A stretch of 6,478 nt of DNA from JBKHXU01 sp046565865 (GTDB lineage Bacteria; Pseudomonadota; Gammaproteobacteria; Acidiferrobacterales; Sulfurifustaceae): contig JBKHXU010000074.1 of NCBI GenBank assembly GCA_046565865.1, forward strand, positions 1 through 6,478, read 5' to 3'. Positions 1 through 5,875 of this stretch are shown piece by piece. Below the pieces are notes generated by a model. The model did no database searches. It was not told the DNA's origin and was given only the letters and a program-made list of their open reading frames with translations. Position 1 is the first letter of the stretch. Each line of letters begins with the position of its first letter. Position numbers and translations under genes: made by a program.

Positions 1-36
1 AATTTGCCGAAAACTCGCACGCCACTAACGCCACTT

Positions 37-933
37 ATGCCGCTGTCCCCGTCCTCCGCCGCCGATCGCGCGCGCATCCTGATCGAGGCCCTGCCGTACC
101 TGCAACGCTTCCGCGGCAAGACCGTCGTCATCAAGTACGGCGGCAACGCCATGGTCGACGAGGCGTTGAAGCAGGGCTTCGCGCGCGACGTGGTGCTGAT
201 GAAGCTGGTCGGCATCAATCCCGTGGTGGTGCACGGCGGTGGGCCGCAGATCGGCAAGCTCTTGGAGCGCATCGGCAAGAAGAGCGAGTTCGTGCAGGGC
301 ATGCGCGTCACCGATCGCGAGACCATGGACGTGGTCGAGATGGTGTTGGGCGGCCTGGTGAACAAGGAGATCGTGAACCTGATTAATCAGCAGGGCGGCA
401 AGGCGATCGGTCTCACCGGTAAGGACGGCGGGCTCATCCGCGCGCGCAAGATGGTGCTGCACAAGACCGGCACCGACGATGCGCTGCCGAGCGAGATCAT
501 CGATATCGGCCACGTCGGCGAGGTCGAGAGCATCGATCCGCAGGTGGTGGCGTTGCTCGACAGTGCCGAGTTCATCCCAGTGATCGCCCCGATCGGTGTC
601 GGCGAGGACGGCGCGACGTACAACATCAACGCCGACGTCGTCGCCGGCAAGCTTGCGATTACATTGGAAGCGGAAAAATTGATCCTGCTCACCAACACCA
701 CCGGCGTGCTCGACAAGGCCGGCCAGGTGCTGACCGGGTTGAGCATCAAGCAGGTGCAGGCGCTCGTCGCCGACGGCACGATCCATGGCGGTATGTTGCC
801 CAAGGTCAACTACGCGCTCGACGCGGTGCGCAGCGGTGTGAAGACCGCGCATATCATCGACGGTCGCGTGGAGCACGCGGTGCTGCTCGAACTCTTCACC
901 GACGCCGGCGTCGGCACCCTCATTCGGTCCTAA
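37..933 (+). CDS. argB: Acetylglutamate kinase (N-acetyl-L-glutamate 5-phosphotransferase)
   Basis: Phosphorylates N-acetylglutamate with ATP, the second step of cyclic arginine synthesis in the cytoplasm. With the ATG at 37 the protein has 298 residues, normal for the family. Visible motifs are KYGGNAM (33-39, with the phosphate-binding lysine K33), HGGGP (66-70, substrate glycine loop), GLTGKD (125-130), YNINAD (195-200, with the Asn and Asp corresponding to E. coli N158 and D162) and GGMLPK (251-256, with K256 corresponding to the catalytic K217 of E. coli). The frame stays open to the window edge and a TTG at 4 would add 11 residues. I prefer 37 because it places K33 where Pseudomonas-type ArgB has it and the added residues look non-conserved. 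Neither start has a visible Shine-Dalgarno. The long N-terminal helix before the kinase core is the type seen in arginine-inhibited hexameric enzymes (inference). slmA follows 8 bases later. Identity is very secure; the start is less so. Confidence 0.97.
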   Translation: MPLSPSSAADRARILIEALPYLQRFRGKTVVIKYGGNAMVDEALKQGFARDVVLMKLVGINPVVVHGGGPQIGKLLERIGKKSEFVQGMRVTDRETMDVVEMVLGGLVNKEIVNLINQQGGKAIGLTGKDGGLIRARKMVLHKTGTDDALPSEIIDIGHVGEVESIDPQVVALLDSAEFIPVIAPIGVGEDGATYNINADVVAGKLAITLEAEKLILLTNTTGVLDKAGQVLTGLSIKQVQALVADGTIHGGMLPKVNYALDAVRSGVKTAHIIDGRVEHAVLLELFTDAGVGTLIRS

Positions 934-941
934 GCCATCGC

Positions 942-1532
942 GTGGCCAGAGCGCGCCCCGGCGAACGCCGCGAGATAATCCTGCAAACGCTCGCGCGGAT
1001 GCTCGAAGAGCATCACGGCGAGCGCATCACCACCGCCGAACTGGCGCGCGCCGTCGGCGTGTCCGAGGCAGCGCTGTATCGGCACTTCAGCGGCAAGGCG
1101 CGCATGTTCGAGGCGCTGCTGGAATTCATCGAGGAGTCGCTGTTCAGCCGCATCAACCGCATCCTGGCGGAGGAGCCGGATCTGACACGGCGCGTGCACG
1201 ACATTCTGTTTCTTGTGCTCGGCTTCGCGGAAAAAAATCCCGGCATGGCGCGCATTCTTTACGGCGATATCCTGACCGGCGAGACCGAGCGCCTGCGCAA
1301 GCGCGTGGCGCAGATCTACGATCGATTGGAGACGCAGCTAAAACAAATTTTGCGCGAGGCCGAGCTTGCCGGGGGTCCGCCGTTGCCGGCGACGGAGACA
1401 GCGGCAGTACTGGCGGCGTTCGTTGGCGGCCGCATCGCGCACTTCGTGCGCAGCGAGTTCGCGGTCTCGCCGGTGCTGGGCTGGGAACGACAGTGGGCCT
1501 TGTTGAGCCGGGTGCTCGAAGCGCGGCGCTAG
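942..1532 (+). CDS. slmA: Nucleoid occlusion factor SlmA (TetR family)
   Basis: TetR-type DNA-binding protein of 196 residues. In gammaproteobacteria SlmA binds sites spread over the chromosome and, when DNA-bound, blocks FtsZ ring assembly over the nucleoid. The N-terminal helix-turn-helix runs from about residue 10 to 55, with RITTAELA (28-35) and the recognition segment VSEAALYRHFSGK (40-52), which is close to E. coli SlmA. Further SlmA-specific stretches are EFIEESLFSRIN (61-72), FAEKNPGMARIL and FVRSEF near the C terminus; these distinguish it from a general TetR repressor. The start is a GTG 8 bases after the argB stop with no clear Shine-Dalgarno, which suggests translation coupled to argB. 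The frame is open further upstream, into argB, but the N-terminal length fits the family. The TAG stop overlaps the stop of the convergent DUF6644-like gene. I did not find a SlmA binding site (GTGAGTACTCAC-like) in the window. Confidence 0.93.
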   Translation: MARARPGERREIILQTLARMLEEHHGERITTAELARAVGVSEAALYRHFSGKARMFEALLEFIEESLFSRINRILAEEPDLTRRVHDILFLVLGFAEKNPGMARILYGDILTGETERLRKRVAQIYDRLETQLKQILREAELAGGPPLPATETAAVLAAFVGGRIAHFVRSEFAVSPVLGWERQWALLSRVLEARR

Positions 1533-2002
1533 ACGTAGGCCAGCAATCGGCCGCACACCAACACGCCTAACCACAGCGATATCGACAGCGCACCGGCGGC
1601 GCGGGCGCGAGACGATGGTTGTGCCGCGTGCCACTCGGCGCGGCGGTGCAACAGCCAGGCGTTGATTCCGGCCGCGGTGATCAGCGCGAGCTTGATGCCA
1701 AATACCGGATTGCCGACCCATTCGCTCGCGTGCGCGCTGAACATGAGCAGCCCGGACGGCACGATCAGCGCCAGCCCGAACCAGCTCCACGGCAACACGT
1801 GCCGCGCCAGTTCCTGAAGCGGCAGACGCGGTGATAGCCCGAGCAGCCGCAGATCGAACAGGATGACGCCGCCGACCAGCAGCACGAAGCCGAGGATGTG
1901 AGTGATCTCGACCGCCGGATAGAGCCACAGCCATTGGCGCATCGCCTGGGCAATGCCGGATTGTTCGAGCCAGGCCCAGCCCGATCCGCCGGCGTCGTGC
2001 AC
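1529..2002 (-). CDS. DUF6644-like integral membrane protein, four predicted helices
   Basis: Membrane protein of 157 residues with no established function. Predicted membrane helices lie at about 28-54, 70-90, 99-119 and 136-156. Recognisable family features are WLYPAVEITHILG (26-38), FDLRLLG (49-55), a PSGLLMF segment (82-88), NPVFGIKL (98-105) and GINAWLLH (112-119). The family name is recalled from these patterns rather than from a search. Polar residues inside helices stand out: E32 and H35 in helix 1, D50 at its end and H119 at the end of helix 3, which could bind a metal or haem (inference). The start is a GTG directly after the TAG of the upstream DUF6152-like gene and in the same reading frame, with no Shine-Dalgarno of its own, so translation probably depends on ribosomes finishing the upstream gene. 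Its stop codon shares CTAG with slmA on the other strand. The segment ahead of helix 1 is about as long as I would expect for the family, which supports the GTG start. Confidence 0.82.
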   Translation of the reverse strand: MHDAGGSGWAWLEQSGIAQAMRQWLWLYPAVEITHILGFVLLVGGVILFDLRLLGLSPRLPLQELARHVLPWSWFGLALIVPSGLLMFSAHASEWVGNPVFGIKLALITAAGINAWLLHRRAEWHAAQPSSRARAAGALSISLWLGVLVCGRLLAYV

Positions 2003-2353
2003 CTAGCGCAGCTCGACCGTCTTGCCGGCGATAGTAATGCGCTCGGCGCGCATCTCGTCGGGCTTGTTGCGGTTGGGATAACCGACCACGCTCACTTCGG
2101 CGCCGGTCTTCAGCATCGCACGCGGCAGGCCGCGGTTCTCCATGCGCGACGGCGGCGCGAGCACCACGATCCATACCTTCTCACGCGTCTCCAACTTGAT
2201 ATAACCGTGCGGGTGCTCGTAGCCCGATTCCTGAATCTTGCCGGTGACGTCGAGCGTGCGCTCGCTGTCGTATTCGCTCCAGCCGTGGTGCGCGACCACC
2301 GGCAGTGCGGCGACAACGGTCGCCAAAAAAATCGCAAGTTGGGATCGAAACAT
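2003..2353 (-). CDS. DUF6152-like small exported protein
   Basis: Protein of 116 residues, about 95 when mature, with no established function. Residues 1-21 form a Sec signal peptide: MFRSQ, a hydrophobic stretch (6-20) and a VVA signal-peptidase I site. Cleavage after A21 would expose His22-His23 in HHGWSEYD, a hallmark I associate with DUF6152. The rest looks like a small beta domain with GKIQESGYEHPHGYIKLE (38-55, including H47 and H49), VWIVVLAPPSRMENRGL and a C-terminal GAEVSVVGYP...MRAERITIAGKTVELR. It is probably periplasmic or surface-exposed. There are no cysteines and no lipobox. A strong Shine-Dalgarno (2360-2365) fixes the ATG start. It sits 58 bases after moeB and directly before the DUF6644-like gene, a pairing I recall from other proteobacteria. 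The family call is from memory of the pattern. Confidence 0.85.
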   Translation of the reverse strand: MFRSQLAIFLATVVAALPVVAHHGWSEYDSERTLDVTGKIQESGYEHPHGYIKLETREKVWIVVLAPPSRMENRGLPRAMLKTGAEVSVVGYPNRNKPDEMRAERITIAGKTVELR

Positions 2354-2359
2354 GGGCGG

Positions 2360-2365
2360 CTCCTT
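2360..2365 (-). promoter_or_regulatory. Strong ribosome binding site of the DUF6152-like gene
   Basis: AAGGAG on the minus strand, 6 bases before the ATG whose first base is 2353. It is the best Shine-Dalgarno in the window; most neighbouring genes show none. It supports independent and probably efficient initiation of the exported protein, in contrast to the GTG-started membrane partner downstream. Confidence 0.8.
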
Positions 2366-2411
2366 GCCGTGTCAAAGCACTACTGTGCCACGCTCGGGTC
2401 CCGGCCGCAGC

Positions 2412-3176
2412 TCAGGAAAAGTCACGACGCGAGCGGGGGCCGCACACGGGGCAGTCGGGGTCCGGCCGCAGGCGCAGGCTGCGCCACTGCATGCTCAGCG
2501 CATCGAGCACGAGCAACCGGCCGACCAGTGTATCGCCCATGCCGAGCAGGAGCTTGAGGGTTTCGGTCGCCTGCAGGCTGCCGATGATGCCTGCCACCGG
2601 CGCCAGCACGCCGCGCTCGGCGCACGGTTCCGCGGGCTCGTTGATTTCCTGATAGAGGCAGCGATAACACGGGCTGTGGGGTTGCCGTGGATCGAACACC
2701 GTCACCTGACCTTCGGTGCGGATCACCGCGCCCGAGACCAGCGGCCGACGCGCACGCACGCACGCGGCGTTGAGGGCGAAGCGCGTCGGAAAGTTGTCGG
2801 AGCCGTCGACCACGACATCGGCCTCGGCCACGGCGCGTTCGAGCGCGTCGCCGGCGAGGCGTGCGCGCAATGGGACGATGTCGATCTCGGGATTGAGCGC
2901 GGCCAGCGTGCGCTGCGCCGACTCGACCTTGGATCGCCCCAGGCTCGCGGATGTGTGCACGATCTGGCGCTGCAGATTCGACAGCTCGACGGCATCGTCA
3001 TCCGCCAACGTCAACCGGCCGACACCGCTCGCCGCCAGATACATCCCCGCCGGCGATCCCAGCCCGCCGAGCCCGACCAGCAGCACGCGCGCGCGCGTCA
3101 GCTGCTCTTGACCCTCGATGCCGATCTGCGGCAGCAGAATGTGGCGGCCATAGCGCAGGAGCTGGTGGTCATTCAT
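2412..3176 (-). CDS. moeB: MoeB/ThiF-family adenylyltransferase, probably molybdopterin-synthase adenylyltransferase
   Basis: E1-like enzyme of 254 residues that adenylates the C-terminal glycine of a ubiquitin-fold sulfur carrier, MoaD in molybdenum cofactor synthesis or ThiS in thiamine synthesis. The start RYGRHILLPQIG (8-19) is classical. The nucleotide loop is GLGGLGSP (35-42); next come the Asp cluster ADDDAVELSNLQRQ (58-71), the DGSDNFPTRF segment (124-133), and C185 in CAERGVLAPVAG. Four zinc-ligand cysteines are seen as CYRC (170-173) and CPVC (242-245). There is no C-terminal rhodanese domain, and the length fits E. coli MoeB (about 249). MoeB is favoured over ThiF because the gene lies downstream of hemA-prfA-prmC, where moeB is usual in gammaproteobacteria, but such enzymes often serve both pathways and no moaD or thiS is visible. 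The ATG at 3176 is the first start after an in-frame TAG, so the N terminus is fixed. No clear Shine-Dalgarno is seen. Confidence 0.92.
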   Translation of the reverse strand: MNDHQLLRYGRHILLPQIGIEGQEQLTRARVLLVGLGGLGSPAGMYLAASGVGRLTLADDDAVELSNLQRQIVHTSASLGRSKVESAQRTLAALNPEIDIVPLRARLAGDALERAVAEADVVVDGSDNFPTRFALNAACVRARRPLVSGAVIRTEGQVTVFDPRQPHSPCYRCLYQEINEPAEPCAERGVLAPVAGIIGSLQATETLKLLLGMGDTLVGRLLVLDALSMQWRSLRLRPDPDCPVCGPRSRRDFS

Positions 3177-3238
3177 GCGGCCATTCTAATAGCCCCGTCG
3201 CGCGACTGCACCGCGGCTTACCGCATTGGTCGCTTTAA

Positions 3239-3871
3239 CTAGAACTGATAGGAAAACCCGAGCGAGATGACAGGATAGGCTTTGAGATCGTCGAGGTCAT
3301 TTTCGATTTCGCGCGCCTCCGCGTCCAAATCACTTTGGGGTACGGCGGGGTTGCTCGAGGTCAACGTGACGTCCGGTGCGCCCTGGAACAATACGCCGAG
3401 CTCGGCGCTGAAACCGAAGCCGCGTGTCTTGCCGGCGGCGTTCCCCCAGCCGAGGCCGGCGTACGGTGCGGTTTTCTTGAAATTGACTTCCCCACGTAGC
3501 GTGCCAGCATTCTGCGTATTACCGCCTATCGTCACCGGTCCAGCCGGCGTCGCCCGCATTACCACGTGGTTCTTGTTGGAGAGCAGTCCGGCTGTCAGCT
3601 TGAACGTGCCGGAGAATGGGTGCCAGTCGAGCAGGAGCGCGTAACTCTCCAGTTCGAGGTCGATGTCGTAATTAATATCGCTGGCCGAGTCGGAGTAGCC
3701 GTACGTGTAGTTGTTGACGCCGGCGCGCAGGTTCAGCCCACCGGCGAGCGCGAACGTGCCTTCGACTCCGACCCCGAGGGTGCCGGCCTTTATGCCGAGT
3801 CCTACCTCTGCAACAGCCGCCGGGGCGGCCACGGCGATCAGCAATCCCATGCCTGCAACGATGTGCCTCAT
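3239..3871 (-). CDS. Outer-membrane beta-barrel protein
   Basis: Protein of 210 residues. Residues 1-21 are a signal peptide (MRHIV, hydrophobic core, cleavage AVA/E). The mature part begins with GLGIKAGTLGVGVEGTF, then RAGVNNYTYGY, INYDIDLELESYALLLDWHPF, FKLTAGLLSNKN and APYAGLGWG, alternating aromatic and small residues as in beta strands, and ends in FSYQF with the terminal phenylalanine recognised by the BAM machinery. This pattern matches a widespread but uncharacterised family of small proteobacterial barrels. An acidic helix-like stretch (about 180-197) precedes the last strand, which I also recall as common in this family. The specific function is unknown. The ATG at 3871 is chosen because it begins the signal peptide and is preceded by GAGG; the longer open frame upstream runs through prmC and encodes implausible Arg-rich sequence. 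It separates prmC from moeB, and a promoter is predicted just upstream. Confidence 0.88.
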   Translation of the reverse strand: MRHIVAGMGLLIAVAAPAAVAEVGLGIKAGTLGVGVEGTFALAGGLNLRAGVNNYTYGYSDSASDINYDIDLELESYALLLDWHPFSGTFKLTAGLLSNKNHVVMRATPAGPVTIGGNTQNAGTLRGEVNFKKTAPYAGLGWGNAAGKTRGFGFSAELGVLFQGAPDVTLTSSNPAVPQSDLDAEAREIENDLDDLKAYPVISLGFSYQF

Positions 3872-3876
3872 TCTTC

Positions 3877-3880
3877 CCTC
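3877..3880 (-). promoter_or_regulatory. Ribosome binding site of the outer-membrane protein gene
   Basis: GAGG on the minus strand, 5 bases before the ATG whose first base is 3871. It decides the start: the open frame continues upstream for about 70 codons through the antisense of nothing else but prmC sequence, and only this ATG has both a Shine-Dalgarno and a following signal peptide. Confidence 0.65.
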
Positions 3881-3893
3881 GTATTGGTGTGTG

Positions 3894-3907
3894 GACCCTC
3901 TAGGGTC
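3894..3907. repeat. 14-base near-palindrome over the predicted transcription start
   Basis: GACCCT-CT-AGGGTC: 6-base arms that are exact inverted repeats around a 2-base centre. On the minus strand it begins at the end of the predicted -10 element and covers the expected transcription start of the outer-membrane protein gene, so it could be a repressor operator. It could also be a small hairpin at the 5' end of the mRNA. No T-run follows on either strand, so it is not a terminator. The regulator is unknown. Confidence 0.45.
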
Positions 3908-3932
3908 ATAGCAGTCGCGATGCGAAAGTAAA
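3905..3932 (-). promoter_or_regulatory. Predicted sigma-70 promoter for the outer-membrane protein gene
   Basis: Read on the minus strand, a -35-like TTTACT (3927-3932), a 16-base spacer and a -10-like TATGAC (3905-3910) lie between prmC and the outer-membrane protein gene. Each hexamer matches the consensus at 4 of 6 bases. This is one of the few AT-richer spots in a GC-rich window. It would give a leader of about 25 bases carrying the GAGG. This is a prediction by eye; a 4+4 match can arise by chance. Confidence 0.4.
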
Positions 3933-3945
3933 GCCGGGCGCCGCG

Positions 3946-4785
3946 TCAGGCGCGCCGCGCGCTTATGACCCGATCGTGTCCCGATATGTCGCGATGCTGA
4001 GCAATCTCGGCATAGCCGTAACCGGTGAGCAGGGCGCGAACCGCGTCGCCTTGGTCGCGGCCGTGTTCCAGCAGCAGCCACCCACCGCGGCGCAGGTAGC
4101 GTGGCGCGTCAGCGGCGATGTGCCGTATCGCGTCGAGGCCGTCGGCGCCGGCGGCGAGCGCCGCACGCGGTTCGAAGCGCAGATCGCCGGCGGCGAGGTG
4201 TGGATCGTCGGCGCGCACGTACGGCGGGTTACTGACCACGACGTCGGCTTCGATCCCCGCAAGCGGGGCGAACCAATCGCCATGACGAAACTCGACGTGG
4301 CCCAGGCCGAGACGCGTGGCATTGGCGACAGCTATATCGATCGCATCGCGCGCGCTATCGGTGGCGTAGACGCGTGCGTGTGGACGCTCGTGCGCAATGG
4401 CGAGCGCGAGTGCGCCGCTGCCGGTACCGAGATCGAACACCGTGTCGGCGGTCTCGATGGGGATGTGCAGTAACGCCTGCTCCACGAGCAGCTCAGTTTC
4501 CGGGCGCGGGATAAGGACCGCGGGCGAGACCCGTAACTCCAACGACCAGAACTCGCGCCGGCCGGTGAGGTACGCCACCGGTTCGCCGGCACGGCGGCGT
4601 TCGATCAGGGCAAGAAATTGTTGGGCGTGCACGTCGGACGGTGTGGTGCCGGCGCCCGCGATCAGCGCCGCGCGCGCGACACCGAACGCATGTTGTGCCA
4701 GCGCCTCGACGTCGACCCGCGGCGTCGGACTTGCGTCACGCAGCCGCGCGATCGCGGCATCGATCAGCTGTCCCAGCGCCGGCAC
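3946..4785 (-). CDS. prmC: Peptide chain release factor N5-glutamine methyltransferase PrmC (HemK)
   Basis: SAM-dependent methyltransferase of 279 residues that methylates the glutamine of the GGQ motif in release factors RF1 and RF2, raising their termination efficiency. The N-terminal helical domain (about 1-75) that grips the release factor ends in GEPVAYLTGRREFW (67-80). Next come VSPAVLIPRPETE (87-99), the SAM-binding DLGTGSGALALA (118-129), and the catalytic NPPY (186-189), which holds the target amide. The DPHLAAGDLRFEP segment (194-206) is typical of PrmC and separates it from the related ribosomal-protein methylase PrmB. The start is GTG 2 bases after the prfA stop, without a clear Shine-Dalgarno, so translation is probably coupled to that of its own substrate RF1. 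The length agrees with E. coli PrmC (277). Confidence 0.95.
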   Translation of the reverse strand: MPALGQLIDAAIARLRDASPTPRVDVEALAQHAFGVARAALIAGAGTTPSDVHAQQFLALIERRRAGEPVAYLTGRREFWSLELRVSPAVLIPRPETELLVEQALLHIPIETADTVFDLGTGSGALALAIAHERPHARVYATDSARDAIDIAVANATRLGLGHVEFRHGDWFAPLAGIEADVVVSNPPYVRADDPHLAAGDLRFEPRAALAAGADGLDAIRHIAADAPRYLRRGGWLLLEHGRDQGDAVRALLTGYGYAEIAQHRDISGHDRVISARRA

Positions 4786-4787
4786 GC

Positions 4788-5870
4788 TCAGGCGCTTAAC
4801 GCGGCGAGCTGGTCCGCTTGATCGGCCTGCGCCAGCGCCTGCACCAGGTCGTCGATCTTGCCTTCCATCACCTGATCCAACTTATAGAGCGTCAGGTTGA
4901 TGCGATGGTCGGTGACGCGACCCTGCGGGAAGTTGTAGGTGCGGATGCGCTCGGAGCGATCGCCGCTGCCGACCAGGCTCTTGCGCGTCGCCGCCTCGGC
5001 CTCGCGCTGTTTGCGGCGTTCGGCTTCGAGTAGACGGGCGGACAGAATCGCCAACGCGCGCGAGCGGTTTTTGTGCTGGCTGCGTTCGTCCTGACACTCA
5101 ACCACGATCCCGGTCGGCAGGTGCGTGATGCGGATGGCGGAGTCGGTCTTGTTGACGTGCTGACCGCCCGCACCCGAGGCGCGGAAGGTGTCGACTTTGA
5201 GATCGGCCGGATTCACATCGATCGCGTCGATCTCGGTCGCCTCGGGCAGGACCGCGACGGTACAGGTCGAGGTGTGGATGCGCCCCTGCGCCTCGGTCGC
5301 CGGCACGCGCTGCACGCGGTGCACGCCGGACTCGAACTTGAGGCGCGAGTACGCGCCGTTCCCGACCACGCGCGCGATGACTTCTTTGTAGCCGCCGTGC
5401 TCGCCGGCACTCGCGCTCACCACCTCGACCTCCCAGCGTTGTGCCTGGGCGTAGTAGTTGTACATGCGAAACAGGTCGCCGGCGAAGATCGCGGCCTCGT
5501 CGCCGCCGGTGCCGGCGCGGATTTCGAGGAAGACGTTGCGCGTGTCGTTCGGGTCTTTCGGCAGCAACAGCACTTCCAGCTCGCGCTCAATGTCGCGCAG
5601 CCGTGCCTCGGCCGATGCCACCTCTTCCTTCGCCATGTCGCGCACCGCGGCCTCGGGATCGGCGAGCATGGTGCGCGCCGCGTCGAGCTCGTTCGCCACG
5701 CGCCGGTAGTCGCGATACAGATCGACCAGCGGATTGATCTCGGCATATTCCTGCGAGAGTTTGCGAAACTGGTCCTGGTTGCCGATGACTTTCGGCTCGC
5801 TGAGCAGGGCGGTGACCTCGTCGAAGCGTCGATCCAACCCCTCCAGCTTCGCCTGGATCGAGGCGTTCAT
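4788..5870 (-). CDS. prfA: Peptide chain release factor 1 (RF1)
   Basis: Recognises UAA and UAG in the ribosomal A site and triggers release of the finished protein. With the ATG at 5870 it has 360 residues, the same as E. coli RF1. Domain 1 is the N-terminal helical region (about 1-105). The codon-recognition PxT motif is PAT (190-192), the RF1 type as opposed to SPF of RF2, followed by GRIHTSTCTVAV. The catalytic GGQ is at 235-237 in RASGAGGQHVNKTDSAIR. The C-terminal part carries RIRTYNFPQGRVTDHRI (308-324). The open frame extends about 89 codons upstream into hemA, but that part is Arg/Ala-rich antiframe sequence, and MNASIQAKLEGL is the family start. The gap to hemA is 5 bases and to prmC 2 bases. 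It ends in TGA, a codon RF1 does not read. Confidence 0.98.
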   Translation of the reverse strand: MNASIQAKLEGLDRRFDEVTALLSEPKVIGNQDQFRKLSQEYAEINPLVDLYRDYRRVANELDAARTMLADPEAAVRDMAKEEVASAEARLRDIERELEVLLLPKDPNDTRNVFLEIRAGTGGDEAAIFAGDLFRMYNYYAQAQRWEVEVVSASAGEHGGYKEVIARVVGNGAYSRLKFESGVHRVQRVPATEAQGRIHTSTCTVAVLPEATEIDAIDVNPADLKVDTFRASGAGGQHVNKTDSAIRITHLPTGIVVECQDERSQHKNRSRALAILSARLLEAERRKQREAEAATRKSLVGSGDRSERIRTYNFPQGRVTDHRINLTLYKLDQVMEGKIDDLVQALAQADQADQLAALSA

Positions 5871-5875
5871 GGGAT

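Noticed and set aside
25..876. 283-codon open frame on the minus strand across argB
   Set aside because: It is the antisense of argB, whose family motifs run without a break; the His/Asp/Leu-rich product is a codon-bias shadow typical of GC-rich genes.
2373..2378. Perfect TTGACA -35-like hexamer on the minus strand ahead of the DUF6152-like gene
   Set aside because: At 16-18 bases downstream there is no -10-like hexamer, and the start would fall past the Shine-Dalgarno; probably chance.
2748..2766. Alternating purine-pyrimidine tracts (also 3083-3098 and 6041-6056) as possible Z-DNA or simple repeats
   Set aside because: They fall inside moeB and hemA and simply encode Arg/Ala/Val codons; such tracts are expected at this GC content.
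3211..3238. Short GCGG/CCGC hairpin between the outer-membrane gene and moeB
   Set aside because: Only 4 base pairs and no T-run; typical of GC-rich DNA.
2238..3242. 334-codon open frame on the plus strand across moeB
   Set aside because: Antisense of moeB and the start of the DUF6152-like gene; the product is compositionally biased and has no domain I can recognise.
3933..3957. GC-rich inverted sequence around the prmC stop as a possible terminator
   Set aside because: The stem is imperfect and on the minus strand is followed by GGCTTTACTTT rather than a run of T; not convincing as an intrinsic terminator.
3872..4081. 70-codon upstream extension of the outer-membrane protein frame
   Set aside because: It overlaps the end of prmC, is Arg/Ala-rich, and would bury the signal peptide; the ATG at 3871 with GAGG is far better.
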